The position numbers were made by a program, and so were the translations under genes. Shown here one piece after another: positions 1 to 5,872 of a DNA stretch of 5,929 nt. The stretch's first letter is position 1; each line of letters opens with the position of its first letter. The notes under the pieces were generated by a model. The model ran no database searches and was not told the origin of the DNA. It worked only from the letters and a program-made list of their open reading frames with translations. The stretch covers positions 2,351 to 8,279 of the forward strand of contig JAOZUU010000102.1 in the NCBI GenBank assembly GCA_029938515.1, in the 5' to 3' direction. This DNA is from Desulfobacterales bacterium. GTDB taxonomy: Bacteria; Desulfobacterota; Desulfobacteria; Desulfobacterales; QNYZ01.

Positions 1-148
1 AGCTACCCCCGATTACTGAGAGGTTACCGTAAAAACCCGTCTGTGTATGTCTGTGTGTGCCTGCCGGGCGAAGCTTTATGCGAAGACTGGTCCGTGGCAA
101 TATTTTTTTTATTTTACCTCTGGGATCTCCACGAACTCGGCGATTCAA
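1..148. other. Region downstream of clpB, no gene recognised
   Basis: I see no credible coding region, tRNA or strong terminator. There is a GGTT...AACC mini-stem (22-37), a TGTCTGTGT direct repeat (about 38-56), a short GCCTGCCGGGC palindrome near 59-69 and a run of eight T (about 104-111). That run reads as A on the clpB coding strand, so it does not serve clpB termination. Confidence 0.5.
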
Positions 149-2749
149 TTACGAAGAAACGGAAAAAACCAGCTCATCCCCATCCGCCTCCGCCCGGATC
201 GCATCCCCGGCCTTGATGTTCCCTTTCAGAATGTCCATGGAGAGCGGGTTTTCCACATAGCGCTGGATGGCGCGTTTCAGGGGTCGGGCGCCGTAAACCG
301 GGTCGTACCCTTTTTCGGCCAGAAACGCCCGGGCGCCATCTTGAAGCGTCAGTTCGATATCCTGATCGGCCAGGCGCGCGGCCAGGTGCCGCATCTGGAT
401 ATCCACGATGGCACCGATCTGATCCGGTGACAGGTTGTGAAAAATGATGATTTCGTCGATCCGGTTTAAAAACTCGGGTTTGAACTGGGCCCGCAGCAAC
501 GCGTTGACCCTCTTCTCCATCTCCCCCCGCCGGATATCATCCAGCTCCATGGTCCCCATCTCCTGAATCATGTGGCTGCCCACGTTGGAGGTCATGATGA
601 TGATGGTGTTCTTGAAATCGACGGTGCGGCCGTGCCCGTCGGTCATGCGGCCGTCGTCCAGAATCTGGAGCAGCACGTTGAAGACCTCGGGATGCGCCTT
701 TTCGATCTCATCAAAGAGCACCACCGCATAGGGCCGGCGGCGGACCGCTTCGGTGAGGTAGCCCCCCTCGTCGTACCCCACGTAGCCGGGCGGGGCACCG
801 ATCAGGCGGGAAACGGAATGTTTTTCCATGAATTCGGACATGTCGATCCGTACCATGGCCTGCTCATCGTCGAAGATAAACGCGGCCAGCGCTTTGGCCA
901 GCTCGGTTTTACCCACACCGGTGGGGCCCATGAAAATGAACGAGCCGATGGGCCGGTCGGGATCCTGGAGACCGCTCCGGGCCCGCCGCACGGCGTTGGC
1001 AACGGCTTCAATGGCCTCGCCCTGACCGATCACCCGCTCGCCCAGGTGTGTTTCCATGCGCACCAGTTTTTCCCGTTCGCCCTCGAGCATTTTACGCACC
1101 GGAATCCCCGTCCAGCGGGAAATCACCTCGGCAATATCCTCATCGTCCACCTCTTCTTTCAGCATTTTCCGTTCGGCCTGCAGAGTTTCCAGTTTTTGGT
1201 TCGCCTCGGACAGGGCTTTGTCCAGTTCCGCCAACTGGCCGTACCTGATTTCCGCCACCCGGGTCAGGTCCCCTTCCCTTTCGGCCTGCTGGGCTTCGAT
1301 CCCGAGCTGCTCCTGGCGTTCTTTAATTTCGCGAATGGCCTGAATGCTCTCTTTTTCGTTTTGCCAGTGGGCTTTCATCTCCCGGATCTGTTCGTTCATG
1401 CCGGCCAGTTCGGCTTCAAGTTTTTCCAGGCGTTCCCTGGCGGCCGGGTCGGTCTCTTTTTTCAGGGCCTGGCGCTCGATTTCCACCTGGGTCATCCTGC
1501 GCTGAATCTCATCGATCTCGGTCGGCATGCTGTCGATCTCGATGCGCAGCTTGGAGGCGCACTCATCAATCAGATCGATGGCCTTGTCCGGCAAAAACCG
1601 GTCCGTAATGTACCGGTGGGACAATGTCGCCGCCGCTACGATGGCCGAATCCTGGATGCGAACACCATGGTGGACTTCGTATTTTTCCTTTATCCCCCTC
1701 AGAATGGAGATGGTATCTTCCACCGACGGTTCGGCCACGAAAACCGGCTGGAACCGCCGTTCCAGGGCGGCGTCCTTTTCGATGTATTTACGATATTCGT
1801 TCAACGTGGTGGCACCCACGCACCGCAGAGTTCCCCGGGCCAGGGCCGGCTTAAGCATGTTGGACGCGTCCATGGCCCCTTCGGCGGCACCGGCCCCCAC
1901 CAGGGTATGCAGTTCGTCGATAAACAGGATCACCTCACCCTCGGCCTTTTCCACCTCCTTTAACACCGCCTTGAGCCGATCTTCGAATTCACCCCGGTAT
2001 TTGGCCCCGGCGATCAGCGCACCCATGTCCAGGGCCGCCACGCGCCGGTTTTTCAAGGTTTCGGAAACGTCGCCGGCGGTGATCCGCTGGGCCAGCCCTT
2101 CGACGATGGCGGTCTTGCCGACGCCGGGTTCGCCGATCAGGACGGGATTGTTCTTGGTCCGGCGGGAGAGCACCTGGACGATACGCCGGATCTCCTCGTC
2201 GCGGCCGATGACCGGGTCGAGTTTTCCCCGCCGGGCCAGGTCGGTTAAATCCCGGCTGAACCGGTCCAGGGCCTGATATTTTTCCTCGGGATTGGGATCG
2301 GTCACCCGCTGACTGCCCCGGATATCCATCAGGACCTTCAGGATGGCATCCCGGGAAATAGTATGCCGGTTAAAAATCCCGGCCACCGCTCCGGTTTGAT
2401 CATCGGCCAGTGCCAGCAAAATATGTTCGATGCTCACGTATTCATCTTTCATCCGGGCCGCCTCTTCAAATGCCGCTTCCAAAACGGCCTGGGTGGCCGG
2501 AGAAAAATAGACCTCTGAAACGCCGCTGACCCGGGGCAATTTTTCCAGGACGGCCGCAGCATCCTGAATCACGCCATCGGGCGAAACGCCGAGCTTGTGA
2601 AACATCGATCGGGCCACATTTTCTTTCTCGGCCAACATGGACGACAGCAGATGAATCGGTTCCAGCTGCTGGTGATTATGCCGGGAGGCCAGCGCCTGGG
2701 CATTCTGAATCAACTCCTGGGACTTAATGGTAAATTTATCAAATCGCAT
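149..2749 (-). CDS. clpB: ATP-dependent chaperone ClpB (protein disaggregase), complete
   Basis: This encodes an 866-residue cytoplasmic Hsp100 disaggregase. The family forms hexameric rings that thread aggregated proteins through a central pore, working with DnaK/DnaJ/GrpE. Visible parts in order are: an N-terminal Clp repeat domain (about 1-145); NBD1 with Walker A GEPGVGKT (206-213), pore-loop tyrosine Y251 in [10 protein letters not shown], Walker B ILFIDE (274-279) and an Arg pair in LERRF (331-332); a long, charged coiled-coil M-domain (about 405-530), which separates ClpB from ClpA and ClpC; and NBD2 with Walker A GPTGVGKT (608-615), pore loop GYVGY (655-659), Walker B VVLFDE (676-681) and sensor-2 GARPLKR (820-826). 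No ClpP-binding IGF/IGL-type loop is evident. The length is close to that of E. coli ClpB (857). The start is the ATG at 2749, fixed by an AGGAGG five bases upstream and by the canonical [12 protein letters not shown] opening. No frameshift or missing catalytic motif is seen. Heat-shock control is expected from the family, but I could not identify a CIRCE element or a clear sigma-32 promoter. Confidence 0.98.
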   Translation of the reverse strand: MRFDKFTIKSQELIQNAQALASRHNHQQLEPIHLLSSMLAEKENVARSMFHKLGVSPDGVIQDAAAVLEKLPRVSGVSEVYFSPATQAVLEAAFEEAARMKDEYVSIEHILLALADDQTGAVAGIFNRHTISRDAILKVLMDIRGSQRVTDPNPEEKYQALDRFSRDLTDLARRGKLDPVIGRDEEIRRIVQVLSRRTKNNPVLIGEPGVGKTAIVEGLAQRITAGDVSETLKNRRVAALDMGALIAGAKYRGEFEDRLKAVLKEVEKAEGEVILFIDELHTLVGAGAAEGAMDASNMLKPALARGTLRCVGATTLNEYRKYIEKDAALERRFQPVFVAEPSVEDTISILRGIKEKYEVHHGVRIQDSAIVAAATLSHRYITDRFLPDKAIDLIDECASKLRIEIDSMPTEIDEIQRRMTQVEIERQALKKETDPAARERLEKLEAELAGMNEQIREMKAHWQNEKESIQAIREIKERQEQLGIEAQQAEREGDLTRVAEIRYGQLAELDKALSEANQKLETLQAERKMLKEEVDDEDIAEVISRWTGIPVRKMLEGEREKLVRMETHLGERVIGQGEAIEAVANAVRRARSGLQDPDRPIGSFIFMGPTGVGKTELAKALAAFIFDDEQAMVRIDMSEFMEKHSVSRLIGAPPGYVGYDEGGYLTEAVRRRPYAVVLFDEIEKAHPEVFNVLLQILDDGRMTDGHGRTVDFKNTIIIMTSNVGSHMIQEMGTMELDDIRRGEMEKRVNALLRAQFKPEFLNRIDEIIIFHNLSPDQIGAIVDIQMRHLAARLADQDIELTLQDGARAFLAEKGYDPVYGARPLKRAIQRYVENPLSMDILKGNIKAGDAIRAEADGDELVFSVSS

Positions 2750-2754
2750 GTTTG

Positions 2755-2760
2755 CCTCCT
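2755..2760 (-). promoter_or_regulatory. clpB Shine-Dalgarno AGGAGG
   Basis: A perfect AGGAGG lies five bases upstream of the ATG at 2749 and decides the clpB start. In the transcript its core could pair with a CUCCU in the upstream hairpin (2818-2857), which may matter for leader folding. Confidence 0.85.
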
Positions 2761-2817
2761 GATATCGAATATTTTCTTTACGACTCTGTACGTTCTCGAT
2801 AAGTGATGGTCGTTTAT

Positions 2818-2857
2818 TGTAGGAGTCGCCCTATTCGCGAGCAAGCTCGCTCCTACA
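2818..2857. repeat. REP-like palindrome (TGTAGGAG ... CTCCTACA)
   Basis: Perfect 8-base outer arms, TGTAGGAG (2818-2825) and CTCCTACA (2850-2857), enclose an inner inverted repeat GCGAGC-AA-GCTCGC (2837-2850). The inner and outer right arms share one base, so the two stems are nearly stacked alternatives. The GCGAGCAAGCTCGC core flanked by CTCCTAC closely resembles, from memory, repetitive extragenic palindromes that are abundant in Pseudomonas and are also seen in other Proteobacteria and Desulfobacterota. Such elements are usually spread by a REP-associated tyrosine transposase (RAYT) encoded elsewhere. It lies about 70 bases upstream of clpB, probably inside its leader. A run of T does not follow on either strand, so it is not a standard intrinsic terminator. 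Confidence 0.75.
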
Positions 2858-2874
2858 TGGATTTTCGTACCGCC

Positions 2875-2915
2875 GATTGCCGAAGAGTTGCACGACTCTA
2901 CAGCTGGCAACAATC
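2875..2915. repeat. Nested hairpin upstream of clpB
   Basis: Outer arms GATTGCC (2875-2881) and GGCAACAATC (2906-2915, one bulged base) enclose an inner stem AGAGT (2884-2888) / ACTCT (2895-2899) with a six-base loop. With the REP-like palindrome at 2818-2857 this gives the presumed clpB leader two consecutive structured elements. Its function is unknown. It could be the decayed partner of a REP doublet, a protein-binding site or an RNA control element. Confidence 0.5.
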
Positions 2916-2939
2916 TAATCACATTTTATTATATGTCAA
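2912..2939 (-). promoter_or_regulatory. Candidate sigma-70-type promoter for clpB
   Basis: On the minus strand a perfect TTGACA (2939-2934) is followed after 16 bases by TAGATT (2917-2912), which matches four of six positions of TATAAT. The surrounding stretch, about 2915-2990, is markedly AT-rich. It contains two further TATAAT hexamers on the same strand (2958-2953 and 2933-2928) and a TTGACT (2987-2982), but none of these has an ideally spaced partner. Initiation here would give clpB a 5' leader of about 150 bases containing two hairpins. A sigma-32 type promoter (CTTGAAA/CCCCAT) was looked for and not found. In AT-rich DNA such matches can arise by chance. Confidence 0.35.
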
Positions 2940-3076
2940 TTGCATGTTCATTATTATATCTGTATTATTAGATTAGTAATGAGTCAATCTGGGATGCATA
3001 CAGGTGAGTTGAAAACTGTGGGCAATTTTGAATGAAACGTGAAAAAAATATCTGTGATGGGTTTACCGGCCGACAA

Positions 3077-3559
3077 TCAGGTTTGCAGATAAAACCCCAA
3101 AGTCGGATCACTCCCAGGCCCGATAAAGCGCGCGCCGATGAATTTGCCATTTATCCGGGCGACTTCAGACAGTAAATTGATTTTCGATTTGGCCTTATTG
3201 TCCAGCCTGAAAGCGATTTTGAGCCTGTCTCCGACGGCGATATCAGTGGGAGAAGGATGTTCAAACCCGATTCCGTTCAGGGAAAGGTCCTTAATCTGGA
3301 TGGTATCCCGTTTGTGGGACTTGATATGCTCGCATTGACCCGTCAGGATCACTTCTTTCCGGTAAAGCGTTCGGATTTCGACGATGAACTCGAAGGTATG
3401 GTTACATTTACACCTCGCCTTGGTCTTTTTACGGGCAATATCGGTTTCGAAGGCATTCACCTCCTTCGAAAAGCCGCAGACCGGGCAGATAATCACCGTC
3501 ATGCCATCTTTATCGGCATAAAAGGTCAATGGTTCTTGCACTTCTGGGGATTTATCCAT
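3077..3559 (-). CDS. Zinc-ribbon PilZ-domain protein
   Basis: This encodes a 160-residue soluble protein with no signal peptide or membrane segment. The N-terminal part has paired cysteines C25-PV-C28 and C50-K-C52, a probable zinc ribbon. The C-terminal part (about 65-160) looks like a PilZ beta-barrel: YRKEV at 66-70, then the DxSxxG signature as DLSLNG (D91, S93, G96) followed by IGF. PilZ domains typically bind cyclic di-GMP through an RxxxR motif plus D/NxSxxG. Here the position expected for the second arginine is I71, so binding may be weak, altered or lost. The start is the ATG at 3559, because GGAG lies five bases upstream (3565-3568). A longer in-frame ATG at 3592 has no such site and would add an unconserved-looking stretch. 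The gene stands 180 bases from larE and 327 bases from clpB, so operon membership is doubtful. The target process (motility, surface polysaccharide or other c-di-GMP output) cannot be told from the window. Confidence 0.88.
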   Translation of the reverse strand: MDKSPEVQEPLTFYADKDGMTVIICPVCGFSKEVNAFETDIARKKTKARCKCNHTFEFIVEIRTLYRKEVILTGQCEHIKSHKRDTIQIKDLSLNGIGFEHPSPTDIAVGDRLKIAFRLDNKAKSKINLLSEVARINGKFIGARFIGPGSDPTLGFYLQT

Positions 3560-3580
3560 AATTACTCCGCAATTTAAAAT

Positions 3581-3610
3581 TGGATAACACAATCATCAGG
3601 TTAAAGTCAA
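3581..3610 (-). promoter_or_regulatory. Candidate promoter for the PilZ gene
   Basis: On the minus strand TTGACT (3610-3605) is followed by an 18-base spacer and TATCCA (3586-3581). A TG one base upstream gives an extended -10 form (TG-T-TATCCA). The -10 hexamer is only a 3/6 match, and the implied leader is short, about 15 bases, leaving just enough room for the GGAG site. Plausible but weak. Confidence 0.3.
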
Positions 3611-3635
3611 ATAGGCCCGGTCCGAGAGACAGGAA

Positions 3636-3736
3636 CCGTCAAGGCCCGACTGAATCCGGTCAAGCCCCCCTGAATCCTCCCTTAATAAAGGGGGCCTTGA
3701 TATCCCCCCTCCCTTTTGAAGGGGAAGGTCGGGGGA
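3636..3736. repeat. C-run/G-run repeat element with tandem duplication
   Basis: The gap between larE and pilZ holds a compact repeat-rich block. An imperfect tandem pair (3636-3657 and 3656-3677) shares the pattern CCgGTCAAGgCCC..CTGAATCC. An inverted repeat pairs TCAAGCCCCCC (3660-3670) with GGGGGCCTTGA (3690-3700), ten of eleven bases matching, with a competing inner stem CCCTT/AAGGG around AATA. A second hairpin follows: a C-run (3704-3709) faces the GGGGG at 3731-3735, with inner CCCTT/AAGGG arms. This style, CCCCCT...TTAATAAAGGGGG, resembles dispersed short palindromic elements seen in many bacterial genomes. No transposase is present. It could act as a 3' stability element for the larE transcript. 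No T-run follows on the minus strand. Confidence 0.6.
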
Positions 3737-3739
3737 ATT

Positions 3740-4609
3740 TTATTCGGTCCGGCGGGATTCGGGCAGCACTTCATTCATACTTCCCGTCCGGTAGCCCTTC
3801 AAATCCATGGTCACGTATCGATACCCCACGGATTCCAAATGGCGGACGACCCGGTTACAAAGGTTATTTTCAAATAAAAACCGCACTTCCTTTTCTCCCA
3901 GTTCCAGCCGGGCCATGGTATCGTGATGTCGAACCCGAAATACCCGCATCCCCAGCCGCCTCAGAAAATTCTCGGCGTTTTCGATCTGCTCCAGGACCGG
4001 ACGGGTGATTTTGGTATCATAGGGGATGCGGCTGGCCAGGCACGCCGCGGATGGCTGGTCCCATGTAGCCAGGTCAAGTGATTTCGAAAGGGTCCGGATT
4101 TCTGATTTGCCAAGGCCCGCTTCCACCAGAGGGCTGCGAATGCCAAGTTCATGAATGGCCTTTCGGCCGGGCCGGAAATCCTCGGCATCATCGGTATTGC
4201 TGCCGTCAAACACCCAGTCGAACCCTTTGGTTTTGGCGATCTGTTTTATTTTTAAAAATCGCTCCTTCTTGCATAAATAACACCGTTCAGGCGGATTATC
4301 GGCAAAACCGCTGATGGTCAAATCCTCTGATTGGATGACGAGATGCCTGGCGCCCAGTTGCCGGGCCAGATCCCTGGCCCGGGTGAGTTCATGTCGCGGC
4401 AGGATCTCCGAATCAGCCGTGACTGCCAGTACCCGATCTTTCACCAATGCCTGATTTTTCACCAATACTTTATTTTTCAATTGATCCACACAGACGGCCA
4501 ATAAAAAAGTACTGTCCACACCTCCGGAAAAAGCCACCACGGCGCTTTTGGATTTAGCAATGATGCGTTTGAGATGATTGTATTTTTCTTTGGTGGAGAT
4601 CGATTGCAT
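3740..4609 (-). CDS. larE: LarE-like ATP-dependent sulfur transferase (PP-loop family)
   Basis: This encodes a 289-residue cytoplasmic protein of the usual LarE length. LarE adenylates a carboxylated pyridinium nucleotide and transfers sulfur to it during nickel-pincer nucleotide synthesis, the cofactor of lactate racemase and related LarA enzymes. Seen here are: the PP-loop SGGVDS (28-33) in an N-terminal ATP pyrophosphatase-type domain; PERCYLCKKERF with C110 and C113; DGSNTDD (135-141); ACLASRIPY with C190; and the C-terminal GYRTGSMN (272-279). C190 corresponds to the conserved cysteine that is sacrificed to dehydroalanine in the Lactobacillus enzyme. The added C110/C113 pair suggests the class that holds an iron-sulfur cluster on three cysteines and reuses it as sulfur carrier. 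Residues 45-62 are three tandem six-residue units. The ATG at 4609 is 2 bases past the upstream E1-like stop and lacks a good ribosome site, implying translational coupling. LarB, LarC and LarA are not in the window, so the substrate is inferred. Confidence 0.88.
   Translation of the reverse strand: MQSISTKEKYNHLKRIIAKSKSAVVAFSGGVDSTFLLAVCVDQLKNKVLVKNQALVKDRVLAVTADSEILPRHELTRARDLARQLGARHLVIQSEDLTISGFADNPPERCYLCKKERFLKIKQIAKTKGFDWVFDGSNTDDAEDFRPGRKAIHELGIRSPLVEAGLGKSEIRTLSKSLDLATWDQPSAACLASRIPYDTKITRPVLEQIENAENFLRRLGMRVFRVRHHDTMARLELGEKEVRFLFENNLCNRVVRHLESVGYRYVTMDLKGYRTGSMNEVLPESRRTE
4424..4477 (-). repeat. In-frame 18-base triplication inside larE
   Basis: Three consecutive 18-base units encode KNKVLV, KNQALV and KDRVLA (residues 45-62). 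At DNA level the first two units share TTTCACCAAT-type spacing on the plus strand, and the third is more diverged. The unit adds about 12 residues between the second helix and the strand leading to TADSE, a surface region of the PP-loop fold, without breaking frame. Confidence 0.7.
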
Positions 4610-4611
4610 GA

Positions 4612-5631
4612 TTAGTTGCCGACATATTTTGTAAAGAGACTGCGTGCCGCGGTTTCATCAGAGGTCCCCTTGATGATTGTCCGGGCATCGGGAAAAATGA
4701 TCAGCTCGTATTGATCCACTTTAAATGTCAGGAAGAATCCATTGTCGGCCACTTCCCCCAGGGTTGACAGCCGTGCTTTCAATTGTTTCAGGTCGAGCTG
4801 ATCTTTTCGGGAAGTGGAAATCTGAACGGCATTTCTTCCACAAAGAGAGAAAGCTTCAGTGGCCAGTTCTCCTTCTAAAAAATCGAACCGCTTCCCCACG
4901 CAGGCCGGACAATCCGGGTGCGGCTTGACCTGAAAGCGGTTATACTCGTTTTCCCAAAGATCGATGTGAATCAGATTTCCACCGGTGGGATGATGTCCCA
5001 CCATGATTTTGAGGGCTTCCGTTGTCTGAATCGAGGCGATCACCGCCGGCGTTCCCCCCAGGACGCCCTCGGTCTCACAGGTGGGCATGGATCCGGGCGA
5101 CGGCGCGTCGGACAGGCAGCGCAAACAGGCCGATTGGCCGGGAATGATATCCATGGTCATGCCGGTGGCTCCGATCACCCCCCCGTAGATCCAGGGGATC
5201 TGGTGCTTGACACAGGCGTCATTTACCAGATAGCGGGTTTCCATATTATCGGTGGCGTCCAGCACCAGATCGACTCCGGTAAGCATCGTTTCGATATTCC
5301 GGGGGTTGACATCATCAATGATCGCTTCGATTCGGACACCCGAATTAATCTGTTTGAGTTTCTCCATTGTGGCTACCGCCTTGGGCAGGCGCTTCTCGGC
5401 ATCCGTTTCATCGAACAATACTTGTCGCTGCAGATTGCTAAGTTCGACAAAATCGCGATCAACAATCTTGACGGTCCCGACGCCGGCCCGCACCAGAAGA
5501 TTGGCCATGTTCGATCCCAGCGCGCCGCAGCCGACAATCAGCACGGTGGACTTGGAAATACGGTTCTGGCCTTCTTCACCAATGCCGCTGAAATGGACCT
5601 GTCTTGAATATCGTTCCAGATCTTGAATCAT
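4612..5631 (-). CDS. HesA/MoeB/ThiF family E1-like adenylyltransferase
   Basis: This encodes a 339-residue cytoplasmic E1-like enzyme. The family uses ATP to adenylate the C-terminal glycine of a ubiquitin-like sulfur carrier (ThiS, MoaD or similar). In numbering from the chosen start it shows: ERYSRQ at 6-11; the nucleotide-binding loop GCGALG (34-39); the acidic strand DRDFVELSNLQRQ with R69; K84; DATDN (125-129); zinc-binding pairs CLRC (C169, C172) and CPAC (C241, C244); and C185 in PTCETEGVLG, the position used for the persulfide or thioester in ThiF-like enzymes. A C-terminal extension (about 260-339, LCGRNAVQ...FPDARTIIKGT) is shared with longer ThiF/MoeB proteins of Bacillus and Desulfobacterota type and is not a rhodanese domain. 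The start is the ATG at 5631, with GGTGA four bases upstream. A TTG at 5661 would add ten residues but has no ribosome site. No carrier protein is in the window, so whether it serves thiamine, molybdopterin or another pathway is open. It is directly coupled to the LarE-like gene. Confidence 0.9.
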   Translation of the reverse strand: MIQDLERYSRQVHFSGIGEEGQNRISKSTVLIVGCGALGSNMANLLVRAGVGTVKIVDRDFVELSNLQRQVLFDETDAEKRLPKAVATMEKLKQINSGVRIEAIIDDVNPRNIETMLTGVDLVLDATDNMETRYLVNDACVKHQIPWIYGGVIGATGMTMDIIPGQSACLRCLSDAPSPGSMPTCETEGVLGGTPAVIASIQTTEALKIMVGHHPTGGNLIHIDLWENEYNRFQVKPHPDCPACVGKRFDFLEGELATEAFSLCGRNAVQISTSRKDQLDLKQLKARLSTLGEVADNGFFLTFKVDQYELIIFPDARTIIKGTSDETAARSLFTKYVGN

Positions 5632-5685
5632 CCGTTCACCGACTTTTTTATCAAGTTTCAATAAATTGAGATGAATATGATGAAA

Positions 5686-5799
5686 AGATACTGGATGCTG
5701 GTCTCTGGATGCTGGTCGAAGATCCCGTCTTCAGCGGGGATGAAAAAAGGAATGGGTTTTCATGTTTATCCAGCATCGAGCATCCAGCAACCAGCATCT
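5686..5799. repeat. Long imperfect inverted repeat made of 7-base units
   Basis: Two 35-base arms (5686-5720 and 5765-5799) match at 26 of 35 positions when folded. Each arm is itself a tandem run of heptamers: CTGGATG, CTGGTCT, CTGGATG, CTGGTCG on the left, and ATCCAGC, ATCGAGC, ATCCAGC, AACCAGC on the right. The 44-base loop holds smaller stems, ATGAAAA (5740-5746)/TTTTCAT (5757-5763) and an alternative ATCCCG/CGGGGAT pairing. It fills the gap between the crotonase stop and the E1-like start. Such a cruciform-prone element may stabilise the upstream mRNA 3' end or reduce readthrough. It has no T-run. Confidence 0.75.
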
Positions 5800-5849
5800 C
5801 TACGCTACAAGCTATACAGACTTTCTACCACCATAGAACTGGTCGGTTT

Positions 5850-5863
5850 GAAGCATTGGCTTC
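5850..5863. other. Short hairpin just beyond the crotonase stop
   Basis: GAAGC and GCTTC arms with a four-base loop lie 9 bases past the crotonase-family stop codon. The stem is short and has no following T-run, so it is at most a weak 3' end structure. Confidence 0.3.
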
Positions 5864-5872
5864 GCTATCTAT

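Larger units (their letters stand above)
2750..3076. other. 327-base intergenic region between pilZ and clpB
   Basis: No credible gene is present. From the clpB side it contains the clpB ribosome binding site, the REP-like palindrome, the nested hairpin, and an AT-rich segment with promoter-like hexamers. From about 2990 to 3076 I see nothing recognisable. Past the pilZ stop there is a run of seven T on the minus strand (about 3041-3047), but no clear GC-rich stem precedes it, so a pilZ terminator is only possible. The octamer ACGACTCT occurs twice (2780-2787 and 2892-2899), and its complement core GAGTCG lies between them at 2823-2828. Confidence 0.7.

Noticed and set aside
1..148. Intrinsic terminator for clpB
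   Set aside because: No GC-rich stem followed by T on the minus strand. The only homopolymer run has the wrong polarity.
572..1963. 463-codon open frame on the plus strand
   Set aside because: It lies entirely antisense to clpB, is rich in His/Gly/Phe runs typical of reversed GC-biased codons, and has no recognisable domain.
1527..2276. 249-codon open frame on the plus strand
   Set aside because: Antisense to the conserved NBD1 and early M-domain of clpB, with low-complexity Ser/Arg composition. Treated as a shadow frame.
2710..2922. 70-codon minus-strand frame containing [12 protein letters not shown]
   Set aside because: It is a translation of the REP-like palindrome and overlaps the clpB start. 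This peptide type is a well-known spurious product of such repeats.
2750..2990. CIRCE or sigma-32 heat-shock element upstream of clpB
   Set aside because: No TTAGCACTC-N9-GAGTGCTAA pair and no convincing CTTGAAA/CCCCAT spacing could be found by eye on the minus strand.
3560..3592. Upstream ATG extending the PilZ protein by 11 residues
   Set aside because: No ribosome site upstream of 3592, whereas GGAG is well placed for the ATG at 3559. The extension also overlaps the candidate -10 hexamer.
3580..4008. 142-codon plus-strand frame
   Set aside because: It crosses the repeat block and runs antisense to the end of larE. The Pro/Gly-rich product has no family likeness.
4918..5607. 229-codon open frame on the plus strand
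   Set aside because: Antisense to the E1-like gene. Its length follows from the codon bias of the real gene, and no domain is visible.
5686..5799. CRISPR-like array
   Set aside because: Units are 7 bases with no spacers and the two arrays are inverted, so this is a tandem/inverted repeat, not CRISPR.
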